This document shows positions 1 through 6,343 of a DNA stretch of 13,143 bases, in pieces. Positions within the stretch are counted from its first letter, which is position 1, and the number at the start of each line of letters is the position of its first letter. Source of the DNA: Bacteroidetes bacterium UBA3022 (GTDB lineage Bacteria > Bacteroidota > Bacteroidia > Chitinophagales > BACL12); NCBI GenBank assembly GCA_002346225.1, contig DDYY01000069.1, positions 1 to 13,143 on the forward strand, written 5' to 3'. The notes under the pieces were generated by a model. The model did no database searches. It saw only the letters and a program-made list of their open reading frames with translations, and was not told where the DNA came from. A program made the position numbers and the translations under genes.

Positions 1-2
1 TC

Positions 3-1256
3 ACCAAGACCATTGTCAAATTTTCCTTCACTTTTTCCAACACCTCTAAAATTAATTCTACAAACAGAAAATTCATTTTTCATTTTGAAGATGTGTTCTC
101 CTGGGAAGACTGGACCACGACTGTCAATGCAGCAGCTATCCTGTATGAAAAGGATGGAGCTATTGAATTTCATACCCATCGTATACCGGAAGTAGAGGCA
201 GGAGGTTATTGGCAATATATCTGCAATGATGACCTCACCACTTATTACAAAACCCTCAACCTGCGTGACGGTGCCAACGACACGGCCTTCCGCTTTGAAC
301 CTATTTTATGCAGCCGCACTATTACCGATACCATCTTTGTAACGGGTGATGTCAGCGTTCCTGTACTGGGCAACGATACCACTTTCTGTCCGGGTGGAGA
401 ACTCACCATTGGTACGGATTATCCCGGTACCGGCCACCTGTGGAACACAGGAGACACCACTGCTCATATCACCATCACCGAAGGCGGCACCTATACAGTG
501 CAACTGCACTATGGTCCGGGAGATTGTTGGTTGTATGATACCATAACGGTTACAGCAGAAGAACAGAATATGTATGAAGAAGTATTAGGCTCAGACACCA
601 CCCTTTGTTACGGCGACAGCCTCATTTTAGAACTACCGGAAGGATATCTATCCTATGCCTGGGGCAGTGGTACTAGCGACAGCACCCTTATCATTACAGA
701 GGCACAAATCATATCTGTTGAATTGGAATATGCAAGTGGTTGTTCGCTGTATGATAGCATCAACATCGGCTACTACAATGCCATACTGGTGGACTTTGAG
801 GTCACGCCTTCTCCCGACAGCGGTCCGGGTGGTAATATTATCGTGTTGCCCTCCAACGGCACACCGCCTTACACTATTACCTGGAATGACACTTTCTTAA
901 GTGGAGATACTATTATCGGCACCTGGCCGGCTACCTATATCCTCACCGTGACAGATGCCAACGGTTGCAGTGTTAAGGACACTGTAGTAGTGCCCATTGG
1001 AACTGCTATTGAACAGGCAACAGAAAACATCGCTGTATATCCCAATCCGTTCACTGAACAACTAGTGGTGCAAAGCAGCACCATGATGGAACAGATCAAC
1101 GTATTCACATTAAGTGGTCAGCCGGTATGGCAGTCATTAACCCACACCACCGAACAGCTGATACCCACTACCCATTGGCCGGCAGGCATCTATCTCATTG
1201 AAATCCGCACGGAACAAGAAAATCACCACGTGTGGGTGGAAAGGATGCCCCGATAG
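3..1256 (+). CDS. T9SS-secreted adhesin-like protein, 3' part (5' end outside window)
   Basis: The reading frame is open to the left edge, so the gene starts upstream; the in-frame GTG at 93 is not a convincing start because the 30 codons before it continue the same beta-rich protein sequence. About 417 residues are visible. In order, they show a region rich in aromatic and beta-strand residues (about 1-110), two Ig-like repeats that begin with the related segments VLGNDTTFCPGG and VLGSDTTLCYGD (about 120-183 and 194-257), a SprB-type repeat with GGNIIVLPSNGTPPYTITW and a later TVTDANGCSVKD (about 262-332), and a C-terminal type A sorting domain starting at YPNPFTEQLVV and containing PAGIYLIEI (about 345-417). 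In Bacteroidota this architecture marks large cell-surface or released proteins exported by the type IX system. No catalytic domain is visible in this part. The stop codon TAG lies inside an 18-bp palindrome. Domain class is confident; the specific role is unknown. Confidence 0.88.
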   Translation, partial: TKTIVKFSFTFSNTSKINSTNRKFIFHFEDVFSWEDWTTTVNAAAILYEKDGAIEFHTHRIPEVEAGGYWQYICNDDLTTYYKTLNLRDGANDTAFRFEPILCSRTITDTIFVTGDVSVPVLGNDTTFCPGGELTIGTDYPGTGHLWNTGDTTAHITITEGGTYTVQLHYGPGDCWLYDTITVTAEEQNMYEEVLGSDTTLCYGDSLILELPEGYLSYAWGSGTSDSTLIITEAQIISVELEYASGCSLYDSINIGYYNAILVDFEVTPSPDSGPGGNIIVLPSNGTPPYTITWNDTFLSGDTIIGTWPATYILTVTDANGCSVKDTVVVPIGTAIEQATENIAVYPNPFTEQLVVQSSTMMEQINVFTLSGQPVWQSLTHTTEQLIPTTHWPAGIYLIEIRTEQENHHVWVERMPR

Positions 1257-1265
1257 CTATCGGGG
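1248..1265. repeat. Perfect 18-bp palindrome overlapping the stop codon of the T9SS gene
   Basis: CCCCGATAGCTATCGGGG is its own reverse complement over all 18 bases. It covers the last two codons and the TAG stop (1254-1256) of the upstream gene. No T-tract follows, so it is not a standard intrinsic terminator, although the transcript could fold. A degenerate relative of its right half with flank lies at 1347-1361. It resembles a dispersed intergenic palindromic element, but copy number cannot be judged from one window. Confidence 0.85.
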
Positions 1266-1291
1266 TTGACGTTAGCATTGACTTTGACGTT
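1262..1291. repeat. Degenerate 6-bp-period tandem array (5 units)
   Basis: Five consecutive hexamers all end in TT. The unit GACGTT occurs at 1268-1273 and again at 1286-1291; the units between are AGCATT and GACTTT, and the first unit is GGGGTT. The array begins inside the right arm of the 1248-1265 palindrome. It has no coding potential that I can see. Confidence 0.6.
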
Positions 1292-1300
1292 GCCAGGCTT

Positions 1301-1335
1301 TGGTAGTTGGCTATTAGGCATTGGCAGTTAGCTTG
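1301..1335. repeat. Degenerate 7-bp-period tandem array (5 units)
   Basis: Five heptamers run in phase: TGGTAGT, then TGGCTAT, then variants through TGGCAGT at 1322-1328 and TAGCTTG at 1329-1335. On the opposite strand the units read like ACTGCCA and ACTACCA, which resembles the ACC-rich heptamers of the array at 1374-1450. The first four units are similar; the fifth is weaker. Confidence 0.55.
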
Positions 1336-1346
1336 CAGTCCCAATG

Positions 1347-1361
1347 GTTATCGGGATTGAC
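1347..1361. repeat. Degenerate second copy of the palindrome's right half
   Basis: GTTATCGGGATTGAC at 1347-1361 differs at two positions from GCTATCGGGGTTGAC at 1256-1270. The left arm of the palindrome is not preserved here. The match includes 5 bases beyond the palindrome, so it looks like a decayed copy of a larger element rather than chance similarity of the core alone. Confidence 0.55.
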
Positions 1362-1373
1362 CACAGACACTTT

Positions 1374-1450
1374 ACCTATTACCTACGACCTAAAACCTGC
1401 AACCCATGACCTACTACCATCTCACATCTCACATCTCACGTCTCACACCA
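1374..1450. repeat. Degenerate 7-bp-period tandem array (11 units)
   Basis: Eleven in-phase heptamers cover 77 bp. The left units follow the pattern ACCTNNN (for example ACCTATT at 1374-1380, ACCTACG at 1381-1387, ACCTGCA at 1395-1401). The right units drift into CACATCT, which is repeated exactly at 1423-1429 and 1430-1436 and then becomes CACGTCT. The gradual drift with fixed phase indicates a decaying tandem array. Beyond it, 1451-1550 is a G-poor stretch on the plus strand in which I see no gene, terminator or clear repeat. Confidence 0.7.
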
Positions 1451-1550
1451 CACTTCGAAACAAGTTAACTGTAAATTAATAAGCTATTTTGCCGGCGGTT
1501 TAACATCAGCAACACTAAACACCAACCACTAATAATAAACAACAACCAGA

Positions 1551-1784
1551 CTACCCTCCTGCAAACGGAGGCATCAATGACACTTCATCACCATTCATCA
1601 GTTCGCTATCGTCTTCTGCCATTCGGGTGCCTATGGCCATGCGGAAATACTGCTGGCTTAATTCGGGGTACCGCTGCAATACGACGTGACGCAAGTCTCT
1701 TATCGTCGCATTGGGAGCTATTTCAATAGTAGTATCCTTTAAATGGTCGCTCACCACACCAAACGTGCGCAATTGAATTTTCAT
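1551..1784 (-). CDS. moaD: MoaD, small (sulfur-carrier) subunit of molybdopterin synthase
   Basis: This ubiquitin-like protein of 77 residues carries a C-terminal thiocarboxylate that donates sulfur to precursor Z (cPMP) when bound to MoaE, giving molybdopterin; it acts in the cytoplasm. The sequence shows the family hallmarks: length near 80, beta-grasp character, the segment NGDEVSLMPPFAGG and the invariant terminal Gly-Gly. The Gly-Gly is normally adenylated by MoeB, and neither MoeB nor MoaE is encoded in this window. The ATG overlaps the mobA stop by 4 bp (ATGA, 1781-1784), which points to translational coupling. It is the last gene of the minus-strand operon; the repeat island lies about 100 bp beyond its stop, and I see no clear terminator between them. 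Confidence 0.92.
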   Translation of the reverse strand: MKIQLRTFGVVSDHLKDTTIEIAPNATIRDLRHVVLQRYPELSQQYFRMAIGTRMAEDDSELMNGDEVSLMPPFAGG

Positions 1785-2350
1785 ATAGATAAATTTTTTA
1801 AATCTTCAGGTGTATTCACATTCGTAAATGCTCGCGGATGGATGCCCTTCTTCTTGTCTATATTAATCCTGTTGGTATTAAAATGGTTCAACATACGGTG
1901 CATGGCGCGCTCGCCAACATCTATCCAGTCTTTCCAGTCATTGCGGATAGCCGTGTTGTATACAGCACACAAAGGTTGGTCTCTTCCTCCTACTACCGGA
2001 AGGGTAATTTCAGCGCCGCGGTGCTGGCGAATAAGGTAGCCTAAAACAGCTGTTTCCATCAATGGCATATCGCAGCTTACAATAAGATTGCTTTCTGTAT
2101 TACTTTTAAGCAAGGCTGTATAGATACCTCCTGTAGGACCAATCCCACTGATTATGTCCGGATAGGCGCGATATCCAAAGAATGCATAAGCGGAATCATT
2201 GGCAATAATCTGAATGGGTAATCCCAGTGGTTCCGCGGCCTGAATAATGTGTTCTATCAGCGTTTTGCCCTGCCATATAGCAAGGCCTTTCTGATAGCCC
2301 ATACGGCTGCTTTTTCCTCCTGCAATGATGCTGATGCCTATGCTGCTCAT
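1781..2350 (-). CDS. mobA: MobA, molybdenum cofactor guanylyltransferase
   Basis: MobA transfers GMP from GTP to molybdopterin-molybdenum, forming the bis-MGD type cofactor used by DMSO-reductase-family enzymes; it is cytoplasmic. The 189-residue length fits the family. The N-terminal nucleotide-binding signature AGGKSSRMGYQKGL is present (residues 10-23), with the Gly-Gly, Arg16, Gly18 and Lys21 expected of MobA-like nucleotidyltransferases. VSCDMPL (about residues 92-98) gives the metal-binding Asp, and FTNVNTPEDL near the end is also typical. MobA-like proteins include the cytidylyltransferase MocA; placement inside a moa/moe operon supports a cofactor role but does not settle GTP against CTP. 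Its start overlaps the stop of the transporter gene (ATGA, 2347-2350) and its stop overlaps the moaD start. Confidence 0.88.
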   Translation of the reverse strand: MSSIGISIIAGGKSSRMGYQKGLAIWQGKTLIEHIIQAAEPLGLPIQIIANDSAYAFFGYRAYPDIISGIGPTGGIYTALLKSNTESNLIVSCDMPLMETAVLGYLIRQHRGAEITLPVVGGRDQPLCAVYNTAIRNDWKDWIDVGERAMHRMLNHFNTNRINIDKKKGIHPRAFTNVNTPEDLKNLSI

Positions 2351-3081
2351 ATCCCTGCTATCAGTTTAACGGATGCTATAATCAAAACTGTTCCCAACAG
2401 ATATCGCAAGACTGCCGGGCTGCTTTTGGTTGATCCATACCAGGCACCAAGTATTCCGCCGGTAACGGCACTGATAATCATCCACCACATGCCACTGTAG
2501 AAAACTACCCCTTCTGTTAATTGACCCGCTAAGCCGGACGCAGAATTTACAAATATGAATAATGCCGATACAGCGGCAGTTTGCTTCATGTTGCCCCATT
2601 GTAACAGTAAAATAATGGGCGATAGAATGATACCACCTCCAATACCTATTAAACCGGACAGAAAACCAATGGCAGCACCAGTCAGCAAAGCGAGTGGCAG
2701 CCGGGTTGGTCGACCATTTTTGTTATTGTTGTGAAATGGGATGAACATGCGGGCAACGGCAATCAGCAACAATACACCCAGTATTTTTTTGTACAGCGCT
2801 GCATCAACTTCCAGCATACCACCCACAAATGACAAGGGAATACTGGTAACGGCAAATGGCCAGAAAAGCTTCCACGAAAAATGCCCCGCTTGTGCATACT
2901 GATAGAAAGCCAGTAACGAAACAAACAGATTAAGCACCAACGCCGTAGGACGCAGTACCTCCGGTGCGAAAGAAAAAAGAGCCATGATAGCAAGATACCC
3001 GCTTGCACCTCCGTGCCCTACGGATCCGTAAAGAAAGGCAACAATAACTAAAATGGGTATCAACCACCATACGGTATCCAT
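2347..3081 (-). CDS. TauE/SafE (TSUP) family membrane transporter
   Basis: This 244-residue protein is almost entirely hydrophobic, with about seven or eight membrane segments. It carries two TSUP-type half repeats: an N-terminal one around GSVGHGGASGYLAIMAL (about residues 19-35) and a second around GFLSGLIGIGGGIILSPIILL (about 139-159). The family exports or imports sulfite, sulfonates and other sulfur compounds or organic anions across the inner membrane; the substrate cannot be read from sequence. It sits between moeA (1-nt gap) and mobA (4-bp overlap), so it is almost certainly co-transcribed with cofactor genes. Possible links are sulfite handling for a molybdoenzyme such as sulfite oxidase, sulfur supply, or an oxyanion such as molybdate; all three are inference. 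Family assignment is firm. Confidence 0.88.
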   Translation of the reverse strand: MDTVWWLIPILVIVAFLYGSVGHGGASGYLAIMALFSFAPEVLRPTALVLNLFVSLLAFYQYAQAGHFSWKLFWPFAVTSIPLSFVGGMLEVDAALYKKILGVLLLIAVARMFIPFHNNNKNGRPTRLPLALLTGAAIGFLSGLIGIGGGIILSPIILLLQWGNMKQTAAVSALFIFVNSASGLAGQLTEGVVFYSGMWWMIISAVTGGILGAWYGSTKSSPAVLRYLLGTVLIIASVKLIAGI

Positions 3082-3082
3082 C

Positions 3083-4270
3083 CTAATGTCTTTTTGGAAG
3101 GTAGATAACGGCTACTTCGCTTTCAGCTGCAAACGCCGTTGTTGCCTCCGGTAAAACAGCCAGGCAATTGGCTTGTGCATATGACTTTAATATATATGAT
3201 TCCTGTTGTGGTAAAATGTCGGCATACTCGCCATCTGAACTGGCTTTGAGAAAGACCGTCAGGCCTGCTTTTTTCTGTACCGCATCTTTCAATAACAAAC
3301 TACCCATTGCCAGATTCCCGGATACATAACCACTTGACTGTAACAGAAAGGGCGCAACGTAAACATAAAAACAGGTGAGCACACTGGCCGGGTTTCCGGG
3401 TAAACCAAAAAGCGGGGTATGGCCATACTTCCCAAATAGAAACGGCTTGCCGGGTTTTTGCTTCACTTTATGGAAAATGGTGGTAAAATCCGGGTGGGAT
3501 TTACTGCCGGCAACATGGTCATGATCACCTACAGAAACCCCGCCGGTCAGCAAAACCACATCGCAGCTTTCGGCCATTTCCTGCATTGCAGCAAGTGTCA
3601 GTGCCTGCTCGTCTGCAATGCGCCGAACCACTGATGCCGTGAATCCTATTTCCCGCAGCGCTGCCATTAACATGACAGAGTTGCTCTCATAAGTGCCACC
3701 CCTTGTTAACGGTGTCCCAGGGGTTACCAGTTCTGAACCGGTTACGATAATGCCAATGCGCGGATGCTTAAATACAGCTATCTCCGTCATTCCCATAGCT
3801 GCAATAAAGCCTATACCGGCTGCAGTCAAGATTGAACCGCGTTGTAATGCTACAGCCCCTGCTTGTATCTGTGAACCTTTTAAACGTATGTTGGCTCCTC
3901 GTTGCAGTAAGGGACTGTCTATATATAAGACATTTTCTTTATTGGTTGTGTGCTCCTGAATCACGACAGTATCTGCGCCTTCGGGTATTCGCCCTCCGGT
4001 AAATATTCTTCGGGCAGTGCCGGGTTCCAGTGGTTGTTCAGCGCCATCACCTGCAGCAACTGCTCCAACAATTGGTAGCGCTTTGCCGCGGTCTTCCCAT
4101 CTTATGGCATAGCCATCCATGGCAGATTGATTGAAAGCCGGAGCATCCGCTGGTGCTATGAGGTCTTGCGCTAATACATACCCCAAAGCATCATGAACGG
4201 GTAGGCTTACCGCTTGTGCCGGCAAAATATGTTGCAACACCAGTTCCTGTGCTTCGTGTACGCTTATCAT
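3083..4270 (-). CDS. moeA: MoeA, molybdopterin molybdenumtransferase
   Basis: MoeA inserts molybdate into adenylylated molybdopterin in the cytoplasm. At 395 residues it matches the family length. Visible motifs in order: NQSAMDGYA with the conserved Asp52, FTGGRIPEGADTVVIQEH (about 90-107), VTGSEL (about 176-181) and LTGGVSVGDHDHV (about 241-253) of the MogA-like domain, KPGKPFLFG (272-280) and GLPGNPASVLTCF (289-301). A C-terminal beta domain completes the protein. All segments expected of a functional enzyme appear intact. Its ATG overlaps the moaA stop by 4 bp (4267-4270), and the next gene, the TSUP transporter, starts 1 nt after its stop. The adenylylating partner MogA/MoaB is not encoded nearby. 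Confidence 0.94.
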   Translation of the reverse strand: MISVHEAQELVLQHILPAQAVSLPVHDALGYVLAQDLIAPADAPAFNQSAMDGYAIRWEDRGKALPIVGAVAAGDGAEQPLEPGTARRIFTGGRIPEGADTVVIQEHTTNKENVLYIDSPLLQRGANIRLKGSQIQAGAVALQRGSILTAAGIGFIAAMGMTEIAVFKHPRIGIIVTGSELVTPGTPLTRGGTYESNSVMLMAALREIGFTASVVRRIADEQALTLAAMQEMAESCDVVLLTGGVSVGDHDHVAGSKSHPDFTTIFHKVKQKPGKPFLFGKYGHTPLFGLPGNPASVLTCFYVYVAPFLLQSSGYVSGNLAMGSLLLKDAVQKKAGLTVFLKASSDGEYADILPQQESYILKSYAQANCLAVLPEATTAFAAESEVAVIYLPKRH

Positions 4271-5244
4271 CCTCCAATCGATATCATAGTTCTGTTGAGA
4301 ATAGTGCCGGGATCCGCAGTGGTATAATCTTCCATCTGTCCGCCCAGCTTTTCTTTTTTGTCCAGTATATTCTGTCTGATGAGCTGCTCTACATCTTCAC
4401 CTCTCCGCAACGCCTGCAGCAGGTCGGTTTCGCCGGAACTGAAAAGGCAGTTCTTCATCTTCCCGTCGGCGGTTAAACGCATGCGATTGCAGGTGCTGCA
4501 AAACGGAGCACTCATGGTGCTGATGACGGCAAAGGTGCCCATATGTCCCGGAACCCTGTATTTCTTGGCGGTATCATGAGGGTCGTCGGTGAGCTTTTTA
4601 AATATATATTTTTCCGATACTGCTTCCAGTATTTCATGCCAGGTGAACACGCGTTTATCCTGCCAGTTGTTTTTATCGAAAGGCATGAATTCAATGAAAC
4701 GTACGTGTAAGGGCAATGCTTTGGTAAGTTCTACAAATTGGCAGATTTCATCGGAGTTGACACCTTTCATCACCACGCAATTCAACTTCACCCTGAAACC
4801 TTCGCGCAGCAGGAGCTGGATATTGTTCCATACCTGTTGAAACTTATCGCGACGTGTTAGCAGCACAAATTTGTCGGCATGCAAAGTATCAAGGCTCACA
4901 TTCAGCGAGCGCATGCCCGCTTTTCGGAAAGTGCTGATAAATCGATCTGCCAGAAATGCATTAGAAGTGATGGTCAGTTCCACAGGCAGGGAGGAAAGCC
5001 TTTCCATAATGGCTGCTGCATCCTTTCTGATAAGGGGTTCTCCACCGGTAAGCCGAATTTTTTTCACACCCAAATCGGTGAAGATGGAGGCAAGCGTGAA
5101 AATTTCATCTGCCTGCATGAGCCTCACTTCGGGGAGGGTATCAATCTCTTCATCAGGCATACAGTAAGCGCAACGGAAATTACAGTTATCCGTCAGCGAT
5201 ATCCTCAGGTAATCATGTTGTCTGCCGAATGTGTCTTTTAGCAT
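4267..5244 (-). CDS. moaA: MoaA, GTP 3',8-cyclase (radical SAM)
   Basis: MoaA performs the first committed step of molybdenum cofactor synthesis, the radical-SAM rearrangement of GTP to 3',8-cyclo-dihydro-GTP, which MoaC converts to cPMP. The 325-residue protein shows the SAM-binding 4Fe-4S motif with Cys21, Cys25 and Cys28 (CNFRCAYC). RLTGGEPLIRKD (about 64-75) follows, then the second cluster motif CX2CX13C with Cys249, Cys252 and Cys266 next to the substrate-contact segment NRMRL, and the essential C-terminal Gly-Gly (ISIGG). Everything needed for activity is present. It is the first gene of the operon. The start is well supported because MLKDTFGRQHDYLRISLTDNC matches the usual N terminus of the family from the first residue. 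moaC is absent from the window. Confidence 0.95.
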   Translation of the reverse strand: MLKDTFGRQHDYLRISLTDNCNFRCAYCMPDEEIDTLPEVRLMQADEIFTLASIFTDLGVKKIRLTGGEPLIRKDAAAIMERLSSLPVELTITSNAFLADRFISTFRKAGMRSLNVSLDTLHADKFVLLTRRDKFQQVWNNIQLLLREGFRVKLNCVVMKGVNSDEICQFVELTKALPLHVRFIEFMPFDKNNWQDKRVFTWHEILEAVSEKYIFKKLTDDPHDTAKKYRVPGHMGTFAVISTMSAPFCSTCNRMRLTADGKMKNCLFSSGETDLLQALRRGEDVEQLIRQNILDKKEKLGGQMEDYTTADPGTILNRTMISIGG

Positions 5245-5252
5245 GCCTTTTC

Positions 5253-5260
5253 CAAAGATA
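5253..5260 (-). promoter_or_regulatory. Putative -7 promoter element of the moaA operon
   Basis: Read on the minus strand this is TATCTTTG, a perfect match to the Bacteroidetes -7 consensus TAnnTTTG. Only 8 nt separate it from the moaA ATG, which implies a leader of a few bases. I see no good TTTG-type -33 element at the expected distance, which lowers confidence. Confidence 0.45.
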
Positions 5261-5280
5261 ATAAAGAAGGTAAGACCACC

Positions 5281-5312
5281 TTTGCAGCTTACGGTAGAAT
5301 GGGCTAATTTTC
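5281..5312 (+). promoter_or_regulatory. Weak putative promoter of the esterase gene
   Basis: TTTG at 5281-5284 is followed after 20 nt by TAATTTTC at 5305-5312, which has one mismatch to TAnnTTTG. The arrangement fits the -33/-7 layout of Bacteroidetes promoters. It ends 4 nt before the ATG, so the transcript would be leaderless or nearly so. The moaA element lies 20 bp away on the other strand. Confidence 0.35.
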
Positions 5313-5316
5313 AACC

Positions 5317-6228
5317 ATGAAAAATCTGTTGCTGATCTGTATGCTGTCTATATCATCACTTATGGCCCAAAAGCCGGAGGTTTATTCCGGACAAATAGAT
5401 ATCCTGCCCATAGAAGCATCCGCCTATATTGCCCCACGCAACGTGTATGTCTGGTTACCCGATGGCTACGACCCGAAAATATCGTACAGTGTGTTGTATA
5501 TGCATGATGGTCAGATGTTGTTCGATGCGAATACAACCTGGAACAAGCAGGAATGGGGTGTAGATGAGGTGCTAAGCGGACTGATGGCAGAAGGGAAAAT
5601 GCAGCCATGTATTGTGGTAGGGGTGGCCAATATTCCGTCCATCAGGCACTATGAATATGCACCGCAGAAAGCATTCTCTTATTTGGACGAAGAAGATTTC
5701 GAGCTGCTCAGTACGCATCAACAAAGTCGGTCCTTTGAACCCGACTCACTGAGAGCCGATAATTATCTGCGATTTCTGGTGGAAGAATTGAAGCCTATGA
5801 TTGATAAGCAGTATTCCACGCTTTCTGACCAGGCCCATACGTTTATAGCCGGCAGCAGCATGGGGGGCTTGATTTCCATGTATGCCATGTGCGAATATCC
5901 GCAGGTGTTCGGGGGAGCTGCCTGTCTATCGACACATTGGCCGGGTCTTTTTCAGGTGGAAAACAATCCGGTGGGAGCAGCCTTCCTGCACTACTTTGAA
6001 GAACACCTCCCTGCTCCGGGCAACAACAGGTGGTATTTTGATTTTGGTACAGCCACTCTCGATGCCATCTACGAACCTTACCAACAACAAGCCGACGCCA
6101 TTTTGCAAGCAGCAGGTTACAATGCCACCAACTGGACGACCATGAAATTTGAAGGCGACGACCATTCTGAAAACGCATGGAAGGGCAGACTGAGTTATCC
6201 GGTTCTATTCTTGCTCGGCAAAGAATAG
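5317..6228 (+). CDS. Secreted alpha/beta-hydrolase, putative esterase (esterase D / Fes-like)
   Basis: This 303-residue exported hydrolase has a signal peptide at residues 1-17 ending LMA|Q. The body resembles the putative-esterase family (IroE, Fes and feruloyl-esterase-like proteins): NVYVWLPDGYD (42-52), VLYMHDGQMLFD (59-70), the nucleophile elbow GSSMGG with Ser181, and a C-terminal GDDHSENAW with His283 as probable catalytic His. The acid residue is probably Asp242 or Asp249 in FDFGTATLD. It should hydrolyse an ester in the periplasm or outside the cell; the substrate (siderophore, acyl ester or polysaccharide ester) cannot be deduced. It is divergent from the cofactor operon and followed by the cytochrome gene after about 115 bp, with no clear terminator between. 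Family is confident, substrate open. Confidence 0.82.
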   Translation: MKNLLLICMLSISSLMAQKPEVYSGQIDILPIEASAYIAPRNVYVWLPDGYDPKISYSVLYMHDGQMLFDANTTWNKQEWGVDEVLSGLMAEGKMQPCIVVGVANIPSIRHYEYAPQKAFSYLDEEDFELLSTHQQSRSFEPDSLRADNYLRFLVEELKPMIDKQYSTLSDQAHTFIAGSSMGGLISMYAMCEYPQVFGGAACLSTHWPGLFQVENNPVGAAFLHYFEEHLPAPGNNRWYFDFGTATLDAIYEPYQQQADAILQAAGYNATNWTTMKFEGDDHSENAWKGRLSYPVLFLLGKE

Positions 6229-6316
6229 GCACTGCCATACAGCCGACCGATTGACGGATGTCATTCCTTCGGCACACTTTAGGTCATTTTTTACCAGCTG
6301 TAATTCAGCGTAGTTT

Positions 6317-6340
6317 ATGGTTCATAACCAATTGAACCAT
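6317..6340. repeat. 24-bp inverted repeat upstream of the cytochrome c start
   Basis: ATGGTTCA (6317-6324) and TGAACCAT (6333-6340) are perfect 8-bp inverted arms around an 8-nt spacer, ending 3 bp before the preferred cytochrome ATG at 6344. It could be an operator for a dimeric regulator or a 5' leader hairpin. It also creates the misleading upstream ATG at 6317. Confidence 0.5.
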
Positions 6341-6343
6341 ATC

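Noticed and set aside
1248..1265. Palindrome considered as an intrinsic terminator of the left gene
   Set aside because: It overlaps the stop codon and is followed by mixed sequence without a T-run.
1418..1445. CATCTCA repeats considered as a CRISPR-like array
   Set aside because: The units are 7 bp with no spacers and drift gradually, so this is a degenerate short tandem repeat.
1838..2044. Plus-strand open frames opposite mobA
   Set aside because: They are short shadow frames without promoter or family support; MobA motifs are intact on the minus strand.
5843..6277. 144-codon minus-strand open frame opposite the esterase
   Set aside because: The translation is rich in Cys, Arg and Trp with no family resemblance, and the sense gene has intact esterase motifs.
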